DNA of 64,000 bases from Isoetes taiwanensis. Its lineage: Eukaryota > Streptophyta > Lycopodiopsida > Isoetales > Isoetaceae. The stretch's first letter is position 1; each line of letters opens with the position of its first letter. Of the stretch, positions 12,130 through 31,385 are shown in pieces. Below the pieces are notes generated by a model. It did no database searches. It was not told where the DNA came from and saw only the letters and a list, made by a program, of their open reading frames with translations. Location of the stretch: positions 5,069,962 to 5,133,961 of the forward strand of contig JAJEKV010000054.1 in NCBI GenBank assembly GCA_021234155.1. The letters are read 5' to 3'. The position numbers and the translations under genes are program-made.

Positions 12130-14720
12130 GAATAATTGTCTACTATGTGGATCGGAAGCATGTTTGAGCCTAGGGTGGTATGTTTGAGCCACCTTGGCAT
12201 GTTGGAGCCCACATGGCATGTTGGAGCTCTATGTGGCATGTTGGAGCCCGCTGCGGGTATGGTTGAGCTATTCTGCTTGTTTGTGCTACCTTGGCATGTT
12301 TGGAGCCAAGGTGGCATGTTGGAGTCTAGGTGGCATTTTTTAGCCACCTCGCATGTTGGAGCTTCACGTAGGCATGTTGTGAGCCACCTTAGTATGTTTG
12401 GAGCTCTAGGTGGCATGTTGGAGCTCTTAGGTGGTATGTTAGAGCCTAGTGGCATGTGTTAGAGCCACGCATGCGATGTTGGAGGCTGGGGTGGTGATGT
12501 TTCAAACAATTCTCAGTTATGTTTGGAGCCTAGGTGGCATGTTGGAGCCTAGGGTGGCATGTTGGAGCCATGTGGCATGTTGGAGCCTTAGGTGGCATGT
12601 TTGAGCCATCTCTGGCATGTTTGAGCCTAGGTGGCATGTTGGTTTTCACCTTGGCATGTTATTGGAGCCTAGTGGCTGTTGGAGCCCACATGGCATGTTT
12701 GAGCCTCCTTGGCATGTTATTGGAGCCTCAGGGTGGCCCTCGCTGGAGCCCACGCGGGTATGCTTCTTCTTGAGCCACCCGCATGTTTGAGCATGTTGGA
12801 GCCTAGGTGGCATAGTTCGACCGCATGTTGGAGCCTAGGGTGGTATGTTGGAGACCACGCGGGTAGCGTTTGGAGCCACCTTGGCATGTTAGGAGACCTG
12901 GCAAGTATGTTGAGCTCAAGTGGCATGCTTGAGCCAGCCCTGCATGTTAAGCCTAGATGGCACGCTGAGTTCGCTGCTGGCTAAAACCATGTCTCTCTTG
13001 GCATGTTGGAGCCTAGGTGCTACCAAGGCATGTTTTGAGCCACCTTGGCATGTTGGAGCCTAGGTGTGGCATGTTGGAGCCTTAATGTGCGGGTAGTTTT
13101 GGAGCCTACCTTGGCATGTTTTGGAGCCTAGGTGGCATATTAGGAGCCTGTGTGGCATGTTGTATTTACCTTAGCATGTTGGAGCCTAGGTGTCACAAGG
13201 CAGTATAGTTTGAGCCACCTTGGGTACGCTGGAGCCTAGGGTGGCATGTTGGTTTCCACGCGGTGATGCTCTTGGAGCCACCACCTTGGCATGTTTGGAG
13301 CCCAGGGTGGCATATTAGGAGCCCAGGGTGGCAATGTGTTAGAGCCACTCAGAAGCATGCTGGAGCCTAGGGTGGCATTAAGTGTTTAAGCCCACGTGGC
13401 ATGTTGGAGCCAATTTTGAATGTTATTGGAGCCTGTGGGTGGTTCGTTGGATACCACTTCGGCATGTTTGAGCTACTCGGGCATGCTTGAGCATGCTGGA
13501 TCTTGGCATGTTTGAGCCACTGGACATGTTGGAGCCACCTTGGCATGTTGGAGCCTAGGTGGCATGTTGAGACCACGCGGGTATGTTTGGAGCCAATTTT
13601 TGGCATGTTAGAGACTGGTGGCATGTTGAGCCTCAGGCGCATGCTTGAGCCACCTTGGCATATTTGAGCCACCTTGGCATGTTGGAGCCTCCAGATGGCA
13701 CGCTGGAGCCCACATGCGGGTCAACCACCTGGCATGTTGGAAAGCCTAGATGCCAAGGCAGATGGGGTTTGGAGCCACCTTGGCAGCTGAAGCCCAGGTG
13801 GCATGTTGGAGCCCACGCAGAGCGTTTGGAGCCACTGCAAAGTGAGCATGCATGGCATGCCTGAGCCTAGGTGGTGAGTGTTTGAGCTACCTAGGAATGT
13901 TGGAGCCTAGGTGGCATGCGTTGGAGCCTATGTGGTACATGGAGCCACCTTGGCAAGTTGGAGCATAGGTGGCATGTTGGAGCCCACGGGCATGCCTGGC
14001 TACACAGCCCAGGGGTGGCTGTTTGAGCCATTTGTCGGGCAAGTTGGAGCCTGTGGCATGTTGAGCCACCTCGGCATGTTTGAGCCTGTATGTTACCACC
14101 TTGGCATGCGTTGAGCCCACGCGGGCATGCCTGGAGACACCGGGCATGTTGGAGCCTAGATGGCATGTTGGAGCCTAAGTGGCATGTTGGAGCCTAAGTG
14201 GGCATGTTGGTTTAGGTGGTATGTTGGAGCCCACGCAGCATGTTTGAGCCACCTTGGCATGTTGGAGCCTAGGGTGGCATGTTGAAGCCTATGTGGTATG
14301 TTTGAGCTACCTTTTGTCATGTCGTGGAGCCTAGGTGTAGTATGTTTGGAGCCTACCTTGGCATGTTGGCCTAGGTGGTATGTTGGAGACCACGTGGCAT
14401 GTTTAAGCCACCTGCGCTGCTTTGAGCCTAGGGTGGCATGTTGTGAGCCACCTGGGCTGGAGCCTCAGTAGCATGCTTGAGCTAACTTGGCATATTTAAG
14501 CTCATAGGTGGCATGTTGTGAGCCAATCGGCATGTTGGAGACTAGGGTGGCGTGTGGACCACGTGGCATGTTTGCACCGGGCCTCGCATATTGGAGCCTC
14601 GATGCATGTGTTAGAGCCCAAGGGCATGTTGGAGCCACCTCGCATGCTGGTTTCACCTTGGTGGCATGCTGGAGCCACCTTGGCTACATGTTTGAGCCAC
14701 CTTGCATGTTTGGAGCCAAG
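12130..14720. repeat. Minisatellite, about 20-bp unit, 2.6 kb
   Basis: More than one hundred degenerate copies of a unit near TTGGAGCCTAGGTGGCATG fill this stretch, alternating with the variant TTTGAGCCACCTTGGCATG. The two variants share GAGCC and GGCATG but differ in the middle, where GTGG and CCAC are reverse complements, so local hairpins are possible. Copies differ by substitutions and 1-5 base indels. Several frames run on both strands through the array by repetition alone and are not genes. It ends at about 14,720. Confidence 0.95.
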
Positions 14721-14902
14721 TGGACAGAAAATTTTGTCCATTGCACATCCCCATGGGCGTAAAGATATGTACACCCAAATGATGATATCTTGAGTGTTTT
14801 TAACATTTCGGGCTTTCAACTCCTCGTAGCCCCGTGGATGGGACCGAGATCATGTGCATATGCTCAAAAATGGATTTTGAGGTATAGCCAAAGCAAAATT
14901 TC

Positions 14903-15073
<171 letters not shown>

Positions 15074-15179
15074 CAAAGGGTGAATGGGGATAAGCCCCTT
15101 TGCTATGCAAAGAAGGTGCAAAGGGTGAGATCTATAGATTCAAAATTTCTTAAAAAGAAAATGCTCTTTCCCAGCTTTA

Positions 15180-16152
15180 ACTAACTGCTGGTTTTATATG
15201 GTCAGTGGAGGTATGGGGGTCCGGGCTTGTCTCTAGATGGGTGGGAAAAAATTGAAAAAGTGCTAAAAGGTTTCTTCATAGTGAGTTGGGTGTGAAACCT
15301 GCATAATCGCACGTAAATGATATTAGTAGAAAGTGGCATGCTACAGCCTGAAGGAAGCACTATGCCGCATACATTACACATACCCGCGAAATTGGGAGAG
15401 ATGCATGATAATGACTATCCTCAAGGCTGGCACAAAGGGCAACCTACACAGTGATGGTACGCCGGCTGATTGGTTTGGATGCTAGGGGATTTCCTTCAGA
15501 ATTGAGGACCCAGGGTACAAAAATAAAGAGAACCTGGAATGGGTTGAGGAATGCATATCGACAGCGCACTCTGTATAGCCCGTGGACTAAAAATGCAATG
15601 CTGGCTGTGGAGGTCAGTGAATCCTGGCCGCAGTCGCATGGGTCACCTTAATGCTTCATGTATCTCTAAAAAGAGGCATGCTATCTCGTAGAATGCTACT
15701 AAGTGCTACATCACTCGGGACAGGAGGCCTGGCTCTATGGGTATATGGTACAATCGAGACTTTAGAGTGTGTAGAGTCATGTGGATCCGACGAGATCTGG
15801 AGGATGAGACTCATGCACCATGCAAGTGTCACCTTTATCGCATACTGGCGGACAAATATGCGATATGTGTTTCAGACCGGTACGCTTTTTACGCTATCAC
15901 CTTTATATTTAGCAGACTTTTTATTATTGATATGACGTAATTGAGAGAGCTAACGTTTAATACATTTATGTTGGTTGGATACTTTGAGGAAGGAGAGAGT
16001 ACCCAATGGGGAAACATCTATCGACTGATGAATATGCTTCTTACATACATGAATTGTGACTTGAGTGACTGCCTAATGGACCCCATGGTCTGGGGCCAGA
16101 CGTAATAAAAATTAATTTCACTTCACTTCGCTAATTTCACTTCACTTCACTT

Positions 16153-16154
<2 letters not shown>
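15180..16154 (+). mobile_element. LINE fragment, 3' part (copy A)
   Basis: A non-LTR retrotransposon remnant. The sequence near 15,240-15,300 (WEKIEKVLKGFF-like) parallels the region near 16,755-16,800 of copy B. At about 15,760-15,890 a frame reads LEDETHAPCKCHLYRILADKY, the Cys/His-rich C-terminal part seen in the other copies. The 3' end reads CAGACGTAATAAAAATT, followed by tandem TTTCAC/TTCAC and then (CT)n. No intact frame remains. Confidence 0.7.

Positions 16155-16202
<48 letters not shown>
16155..16202. repeat. (CT)n tract at the 3' tail of LINE copy A
   Basis: About 24 CT repeats directly after the TTCAC-type pentanucleotide tail of the LINE. Confidence 0.95.
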
Positions 16203-16206
<4 letters not shown>

Positions 16207-16429
16207 GCCCATTGTCGCCTCATTAATTATTTGGCCTTAGTCTACATAGACCAACCTGCCAGGCTCGGATGTCCTAATATGGCTGAGGGGACCCCATTGT
16301 TTAGGATGCATGGTTCTCGTTGCTCTTATATGTCGATGATGTTGTTCTTTCTTTCCCGCTCTTCAGTTGAAGGCATGTAAGCATTTAGATAAGTACGTAA
16401 GTAATACTCGTGAACAGTAAAAAGTATGA

Positions 16430-17637
16430 GGGTAAATATGTCAAAGACTAAGATGATGGTATTTGGGACAAATAAAGCAGATCATCTTAAATTCCTTATC
16501 ATGGAGAACCTCGTGGAAATTGTCACCTCATATAAGTATTCCAGGATACATGTGGACAAGGGGCATAGCCGGAACTCACGTTGAGCATAGAAAATGGAGG
16601 CCCTGAAGCACTATATAAAGATGCACAGTAAAAGTGGAAAAGCAGAAATATGGGACTTTTATCCCTCGTTTACATTATATCGAAAATGGGTCCAAAACGT
16701 AGCTTTGCTCTGGTGGGTGTGAAGTGGCTGGGGCCTGGATTATCCTAGAGAATCCTCGAAAAAGGTTGAGAAAGTGCGTAAGAAGTTCTTGAGAAACGTA
16801 ATTGGGTACTAAAGCTCAAACTCCATATGATATGTCAAGTAGAGTGTGGCATGATGCCACCAGAGGTCAAGCCCTATGCGTAACGCTACATATCTCTCTA
16901 AGTTGCCATTTGATATGCCGTAAGATAGCTTTACCAAGGCTGCGATTAGAGCTGTCAAGTATATCAAGGGATGGTAATTTATTATTAGGAATGGATGAGG
17001 AAGGGATGGACATATTCATGGTATACGGAGAATAAGGGCATAATCTAAGAGAGCGGGTGCATGAGCACCTCATTGTAGCCAGAAGCCGGAGAGTCCCTAT
17101 GACAAAACATTTCTATCGACAAAGATATAAAATCCCACTCTCCAAGAGGCCAAATACCCCAAGGAAGGTGTGTCTTTTGGCTGTATTGTAGATGATAAAG
17201 GTGGATGCTTAGCTCCCATAGGCTTGGGGTTGAAGTAGGACGCTGGAGGCAATATTCCCCATGAATTGATTTTGCAAAAGTATGCACATGGAGTAGAAGA
17301 TAGAATTACATGTCATCGTGAAGGTGCCCGCCATACTCGGGATTCGAGATAAGTACAGATCCATTCAAACTTTGCCGGAATTCTTTGATATGCCCTCGAC
17401 ATCACATTGGGAAATACTTGAAGGAAATATTGATACGCAGAGAATAGTTAATGAGTATTAAAGATTGTAATGTTATACATGATGAGAGATGGGAGAGTTC
17501 AATGCATTCTTGTCGTAAGATGCATTAGAGGATATCTTTTATAACGCTGAATATGTATTTGATTCTGCCCTCGGCTGCACTGTGGTCTACGACGCATAAA
17601 TACAATATTTCATTTCATCATTTCATTTCATTTCATT

Positions 17638-17639
<2 letters not shown>
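16430..17639 (+). mobile_element. LINE fragment, RT end to 3' tail (copy B)
   Basis: It begins within the reverse transcriptase C-terminal region (VNMSKTKMMVFGTNK, then VEIVTSYKY) near 16,430-16,540. It continues through KVEKVRKKFLRNVIGT and an ALPRLRLE segment near 16,920-16,960, and ends with a 3' region homologous to copy C (GATGCATTAGA near 17,520). The tail reads ACGACGCATAAATACAAT followed by repeated TTTCA and a (CT)n tract. Several in-frame stops; inactive. Confidence 0.75.

Positions 17640-17733
<94 letters not shown>
17640..17733. repeat. (CT)n tract at the 3' tail of LINE copy B
   Basis: About 46 CT repeats joined directly to four or five TTTCA units. Confidence 0.95.
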
Positions 17734-17734
<1 letters not shown>

Positions 17735-19229
17735 AATCGGGTGCATTTTCCTGGATCGCTGATGGTGTTGGAAATGGCTACCGCTATCAGCAAAGAAGGG
17801 AGATGGGGTTGGGTAAATGCGGAATGTGGATGCGCCCAAGGATGTTAATGTTACCAATGCAAAGAAAGCTTTAAAAAACCCTCGCTTTTAGCCAGCGTCC
17901 ACATTTGGAATTTTAATGATTCGCACTGGATGCAAGTTCAAACCGTGGGACTGCCACAAGATTTCGATGGAGGTGTGGTGCGTGATGTTGTACGTTGTTG
18001 GGCAGCAGCAATATCCTGATTTCGCAGCTCTAAACGTGGATCGGCGCTCTGCTGTGGTATGGTGGCAGCCCCCAAACAAAGGGATCCGCTTTGCCCGCTT
18101 CTACGCAGCTGTTCCCCATGATCTGATCTAAAAGCGTGGGTATTGTGGGCTGCCCGATCCTTCCATACTACCTATCAAGCTATGTTCATGGAAATCAAAA
18201 CAAGTGAGTTATCGAAGCCATGCAAGGGACACACAAGTCAGCCATCAATTTGCAAAGATTCGATCATCCAAGATCTCAAGAAGTCTTCTTGGAGCAAAAT
18301 GGGAATTTTAGAATTGAGGCTTCAAGAGTCAAATGAGGTCCTAATTTTCTCGACAGGGCGTGACGCAAAATGAAATGGCACGTGTGCATGATGATGATGA
18401 TTCCAAAGACCGGGACGGGAGAAGAAGATGATGGTAATGTGATCAATCTGTACAGCTAGCCTATCTTCGCTAATGGCGTTCTCAAGAACAACATTAATCA
18501 AACACTTGCCTTCATGGAGGAAACGTAAGATAAGCCAATCGAAGCTCTAAATGTCCTGTTGTGGTCTTCCAAGAACTAAAAGGAGAATACCGCGATCCAA
18601 GGTGAAATGCTCGAAAAAAGATGCAATGTGAGGATTGTAGAATTTTGAGGTATTCAGAGTTGGTAAGCCTCACATTGAAATGCACGCATATCAGGGTCAA
18701 ATTTGGTAAAATAGAGAGCTCCATATGTTCACAGCAGTGCAATGCTGTGCTGAGAGGGAGTCTCAAGGAATGAAGAGTGCGACAAAAGATCAATATGAAG
18801 AACATAAAAAAGAACTTTGAAATTCAAGGGAAGCAAAAAAGAATGGTCGGGCGGTTGTTTGGAGGAAGGGACAGTAGTGGTGGATGGTGTCGCTAATGAG
18901 AGTATAGCATAGAATTTACACCGCTGTAAGTGATGTGTTGGAATATTAATACATCGGACACAGAAAAGATAACTACTATGAGTAGTATACTTGCAACAGG
19001 ATATTGTTTTCTTTCTCGAGACAGTGAGCATGAGGAATCCGGTTCCACTGAAATTAATGGTTTTAAGATGATGCATTCGCTTGGTCCCCAAAAGGATGGA
19101 GAGATACAAGAGTTACGGGTGGCATTGTATGCTTTGTTAGATATGAATTTGTGCATTTAGTTACAGCTTCTTTTCCAAAGCAAATCCTCAGTTGCATTTG
19201 GGATTAGTGCGTGCCGTGGCAATTTGGCA
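17734..19229. other. No gene recognised
   Basis: Possibly the 5' part of LINE copy C, since its endonuclease signal starts at about 19,270, but I could not read a convincing protein here. Confidence 0.3.
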
Positions 19230-22453
<3,224 letters not shown>

Positions 22454-22488
22454 TTCATGGCTAGTAGATGCCATGCATTGACACACAA

Positions 22489-22513
22489 AGACACACACAC
22501 ACACACACACACA
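22489..22513. repeat. Short (CA)n tract at the start of the 1.7-kb repeat
   Basis: About 12 CA repeats immediately before copy 1 of the 1.7-kb direct repeat. Copy 2 is preceded by a much longer (CA)n tract at the equivalent position. Confidence 0.9.
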
Positions 22514-22519
22514 ATTCTT

Positions 22520-24225
22520 CGTAATTCTTGCATGATTTTTTGGGTCTTGTCTTCAGGACACCTAAGTGGATGTGGTTTCTACATTGTCATTTACGCTATT
22601 GAATGCAATATTCTCGTCAGATTTTACAAGTCTTTCCAAGATTTAGACTTTGGGATAATAACCTCACAAGGTACCTGGCCCTCACGCCTTGTGTAAATGT
22701 GGTAGTGCAACATTGAAGTGGCAAGATTTGTGCTCTTAGTGCATGGTCCATCTCAAATTTTGCCTAATTGAACTATGTATATCTACTTCCATCTTGTTGT
22801 TCCAAATTTCCAGGTTATTTATTTTTTCATGGTTCTTGGTTTTTGTTCCTTCCTTTTATCTTCTATTTTTATTTGTTAATTTATTTTTAATTAATTTTTA
22901 TATTTGATTTTTCCTTTTTCCTCTTTTGCCCCTTTCTAGTCCCTTTCTCCTTCAGCTTTGTCGGGCCTCCCATCGGGCTTTCTCACACAGCCGCTTGCAT
23001 CTACCGCCCTTCAGTTTGTTGTCTTCTTTTTACTGGGTTTCTGCCATGTCCCCTTTAGCTGCTCTTTTTAATATTTTTGGTTGTCCTCGCTTGTTCCTGC
23101 TATTTTCTCTTTTTGTTACCTTTCATTCTCGCCGACCCCCTCGCCTCTAACATTTCGCTATCATCGTCGCTTCTATCTTTCCTCTTTGCCTTTACTCAAT
23201 TTTTTTTCCCTCCTGGCTTGGCTACCGCTTATTGCCTTGGTCGCTTCTTCTCGCTCTCTTCCTAAGCTATTTTAAACTCATGGGAGATTATGTCAGAATC
23301 GGCCGCCTTGGGCTAATAGAGTCGGGGTTTTAGTCCTTCGCCACACCTCTAGCTTGCTTTCAACTCTAGAGTTTGCTTTTAATGGCCAAGTAAATTTTCT
23401 CGACTTGGGCTTATTGAGTCGCTCTCTTACTCTTCGCAGGTACCTCCTCACCTTTGCATTAAACATGTCAGGAAATGCCTTGTAAATTCTCCGGCTGGAC
23501 TATAAGAACCTAATTCCCTTTAGTCCTTCGCATTATTCTTTTTCGACTCGTTAGTCCTTCTCGTGATGAGTCTCAATTGCGGCATTCAATTGTAAATGAG
23601 TAAGTTATTAAGGCCAGAGGCGCTTATAGTGAATCCTCTTATAATCCAAGAGGAGTTTGATGATTTGGAATTCTTTCTGCTATTCAAATCATTGTCAAGT
23701 TCGCATTCAGTATGTGTGTAATGCTATTCCCCCTCGCAGCATAACCTAAGAGTTTGCTTTTAAAGTGGGGAATAAATTGTTCAGTTCATGTGATGTCATA
23801 AACTTGTGTAGTTATCCATCCGCTAAGTTTGGACATCAACAAGTGGATTGATGTCGACGCTTTTGCGCTCCCAAGTCTATTACTATTCAAGCATTAACTT
23901 AAGTTTCCTCGCAGTACCAAAGATCAATCCTTGAATTTAGGTTTTGATTTTATGCATTAACCCGCTCTAAAATTCATTCATTCTTCAATGTTTTAATGGA
24001 CTGCGGCCAATAATGTTTAAACTGCTTCAAATTGACTATTTCCATCTCATATCATTTCATATCATCATATATTTCTTCCCATTGAATCTAAATTTATTTT
24101 CATATTTGATTGGGATATGTGGATGGTTTTTCTATATTCTAGGTTACTTATTTGCAATTCAAATGGAAAGTGTGATCTTTAAAACCGCCGCAGTGAGTTT
24201 ACTTTAATTCTATTTTTCACTGTAG
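22520..24225. repeat. 1.7-kb dispersed repeat, copy 1
   Basis: It matches 26,361-28,070 in the same orientation from TTGCATGATT to TCTATTTTTCACT, with many small indels. Shared stretches include GGTTTCTACATTGTCATTTA, a C/T-rich block near 22,920-23,270, and GGAAAGTGTGATCTTTAAAA at the end. No open frame is conserved between copies. It could be a non-autonomous element or a diverged LTR. If LTRs, the internal part would be 24,226-26,360, but no primer site was found. Confidence 0.8.
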
Positions 24226-28070
<3,845 letters not shown>

Positions 28071-28173
28071 GCCATGAAATGTTGTGGGTTACATAACTCT
28101 ACTGTGATTGTCTAGCTTTGTTATGTTCTGTTCTATTGTATTATGTCATGTTATGTCATATTACACACATTGT

Positions 28174-28323
<150 letters not shown>

Positions 28324-28622
28324 ACGATCTGATAGACTTGTTGGTCCTCATGGATGTTAAAGTTAAATTCAGTTCAATTCAATTTTGGGATCTTCATAAT
28401 GCCTTTGCATTCTAGTTTTCTATAAGCATGAGGGGTAGAGGACAATAGATGAGATATTGCAATTTTACACATGGCATGTAATGACAACATGAATACTTTA
28501 TGGGGTGTCATATGGATGGGAGCAGTGCAATGATTGTATAATGATGCTTACAAAATTGGCTATAAAGAACCTTAAAATACCACATCCCTTTAGAGAACCA
28601 TACATCCTTTAGAAAAAACCTC

Positions 28623-28970
28623 CTTAAAAACTACACTTACTTATAAACCGCACCTCTAAATACTACACCTCCTTAGAAACATCACCACCTCAAAAGAAAA
28701 AACCACGGTTTCTTTAACAAAAAACATACCTCCTAAAAAACCCACACGTCCAAAAAAAACAAAAACCACAGCTCCTTAAAAAAAAAAAAAAAACTACACT
28801 TACTTATAAACCACACCTCCAAAAACTACACCTCCTTAAAAACACCACTACTTCAAAAGAAAAAACCACAGTTCTTTTAACAAAAAACATACCTCCTTAA
28901 AAAACCACACGTCCTAAAAAAACAAAAACCACAGCTCCTTAAAAAAATAACAGTGGACGTTCCTTGTCCA
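28623..28970. repeat. Two tandem 163-bp units and a hairpin, possible transposon end
   Basis: Unit 1 (about 28,623-28,785) and unit 2 (28,786-28,945) are about 90% alike by eye. They are built from shorter phrases such as ACCACACCTCCTTAAAAA. They are followed by a hairpin, AGTGGAC-GTTCCTT-GTCCACT, at about 28,949-28,969. The block lies just upstream of the zinc-finger gene at 29,108 and may be the subterminal region of the two-gene transposon. No matching inverted copy was found near 35.0 kb. Confidence 0.6.
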
Positions 28971-29107
28971 CTTAAAAAACTATACCGTTAGTTAGTAAAA
29001 CCACACCTCCACAGATCTACATGTAGGTTTTTTTGAAATCTCTGAATAAAGAACATGTGGAACTAAGAAAACTATACTTTTCAACAGTGGACCAAAATTC
29101 GGAATGA

Positions 29108-30617
29108 GTGTGTTTGCAAAGGGATGAGCAAGCTCTCCAAGCTTTTCTAGACAAGCAGATGTCCAAGGTGAACACATCAGGTTTGCAGGAACTAAAGAAA
29201 GAAATTTCTATTCTTAAATCTGATATTGATAATTATGACACTAATATAAAGTATTGGCATGCCAAGTGCAAGCATGTTGCTCATTTGCATTAGAATGAGA
29301 AATCCAAGAAGAGTCTCCCAAAACTGGGAATGGGAACTTATAAGTTCCCAATGTCCAAAGGGGCAAGCACATGTGAGGGTTGTGGCCTTCTATTTTCAGA
29401 AGAATATGAATTGCATGTTAAAATTAAATCATGTGGTCATATCTACCATGTTATATGCTTCAGCGTTGTGCTGGAAAGCATGCATTGTATTGCATCTGGC
29501 TGTGATGTTGAGGTTCCTCCAAGTATTTTGGATGAACTTGGTTTCAAGGAACTCAAACCACCAAATTCAGATGAAGAAGAATCAAGTGAAGAAATTGAAG
29601 CAGAAGAATTGGAAAAAAGCAGCAAGGTCAAGAGTGGAAAAAAGCAGAAGGAGGTGATACCTAAGAAGAGATTCAGAGAAGAAACTAGCTCGAGCACCTC
29701 TTTGTTCAATGATCCATCAAGCTTAGACTTTCAGCCTGTCAGATTGCCAAAGAAAAGAATAATAAGGAGTGCCACTAAGTCATGTGGTCAAAAACCAATA
29801 GATAAAGGTATTTATTCAGTATTTTCTTAAGTTTGTTTATACCTTGCTTCAAATTTGTTTATTCCTTGCAGATCCAATTGATGTAGACAAGGTAAGTCCA
29901 ATGAAGTTTTCATACTTAACTCGTGAAGAGAGTCCTCAGATATGCACTAAATCAGCAGGCAATTAATTTAACATTGAGATATGAGATGTACTACCTTACT
30001 CATGCTTTTCTTTGCTACAGACAATACCTGTGATGATGTTGTAGATAACATTGTCCAGCATTATTTTGCAGTGCATAATTTATCTCCAAAAATGAAAGGT
30101 AAGCAACATTTCAGCATATGTAACATTTACTGATGTGTATATGACTTACAACAGCTTTTTTAATGCAGAAAAAATTTCAAAAGGGGTTGGACAGGAAGGT
30201 GTTGTGGAAACTGAGGTTTCAGATAAAGGTTTATCTCCAATGAACACTCCACTTAAAGAAGGTAAGCACTTCTTCAGCACAAGTGTTAAGGAGTTTTATT
30301 TGTAGACTAACCTAAGTTGTATTATGCAGATCCTCCAGTTCCAATTGCAGTGGTCGAGTCTGAGTAAATTTCAACTACCTTGAGCACTTGTAAGTGTTAT
30401 CTTGCATAATTTACGTGCAAAAATAAATTTTTTTTTTACTTGTTTGTTTGCAGATCGAGAATTGAGCACAGTGGTGATCTCATCAGCACGTGAGATACTT
30501 TCTCCATCACAGAGGGAAGTGCTATTGTCTCCACAAAGCCTAGACAGCCCCATGGAGAATGATGTTACCATGGAGAAGTGGTTGGAGAAGAAGCTGCATA
30601 AGAAGTTGCAGATGTAA
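29108..30617 (+). pseudogene. Transposon accessory gene: zinc-finger, acidic protein, multi-exon
   Basis: A first coding block (29,108-29,830) starts with a coiled-coil-like segment (LQELKKEISILKSDIDNYD). After an in-frame TAG at 29,291-29,293 it continues in the same frame into a zinc-finger-like region, CEGCGLLFS then KSCGHIYHVICF (about 29,372-29,465). A Glu/Ser-rich acidic stretch and a basic KKR region follow. Further exons with AG/GT borders lie near 29,872-29,891, 30,021-30,099, 30,169-30,260 and 30,330-30,367. The last, 30,453-30,617, encodes a Ser-rich tail ending KKLHKKLQM. If the TAG is a mutation of CAG the gene is broken; otherwise translation could start at Met 29,330. The 30,330 exon also contains TAA. 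I recall similar zinc-finger proteins beside transposases in plant DNA transposons; the host function is unknown. Confidence 0.6.
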
Positions 30618-31385
30618 TTTTATCCTGATGTATTGATACTGCTTTAAGTTAATACTGTTGTCCTGTTTAAGACTATTACTGCACCAATTTTTTTCTTAGG
30701 TGCAGTGATTTTTTGAAATACTATTTTCATGATTGTAACATCTGTTATATAAATTTAGTAAACCTTGATATCAAATCAAACTGTTATATGTGTTCATGTT
30801 CAATCTGTTAGGAATGTTAGATAACATGTTCAATTTGTTATGAATCTATTCAATACAATGTTCAGTATCACGGTTGCTTGCTATACAATCCCTCACAACA
30901 GTTATTTTGAGGTTTTTTAAGGCTGACAGAGGGGTATCTTGTGCTGATATATACTAGTATTCCTTGTGTTGATATCATGTTCAATCTGTTATGAATCTCT
31001 TATGTATGAATGTTACAAGTCCAATTCATACACAATTTCAATTCAAACGCACTTCCATTTCAATTTCAATTCACACACAATTCAAATTTAATCTCAATAC
31101 AAACAATGGTTAAAATTTCATTACAAATCAATGGTTAAAATTTCAATACAAATCAATACAAATTAATCTCAATACAAATCAATGGTCAAAATTTGATTGC
31201 AAGCATTGAAAAGTATATTACAATGGTTTGTAACAATGTTTACAATCATAGAATGATATAAAATTTACAATTAAAAGGAACAACTAGTCTGTTCTCTTCT
31301 TCTTCCCAGAGTTTCTTGTTCTTCTTGTTGGATTCAGCTCACTTGATGTAGGTTCATCTGAGTTTTGAGCTATTAATGCACTGTT
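30618..31385. repeat. Spacer between convergent genes, AT-rich short repeats
   Basis: No coding. The stretch 30,780-30,990 repeats TGTTCAATCTGTTATGAATC. The stretch 31,020-31,200 repeats CAATTC and AATACAAATCAATGGT units. The convergent genes on either side may share this as a terminator region. Confidence 0.6.

Noticed and set aside
12130-14720. CRISPR-like or protein-coding reading of the minisatellite
   Set aside because: There are no unique spacers between repeats, the units are directly adjacent and degenerate, and open frames on both strands follow from the repetition. CRISPR arrays are not expected in plant nuclear DNA.
29291-29293. Stop-codon recoding or RNA editing to explain in-frame TAG/TAA codons
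   Set aside because: The stops lie in elements with frameshifts and lost motifs, so ordinary decay is simpler.
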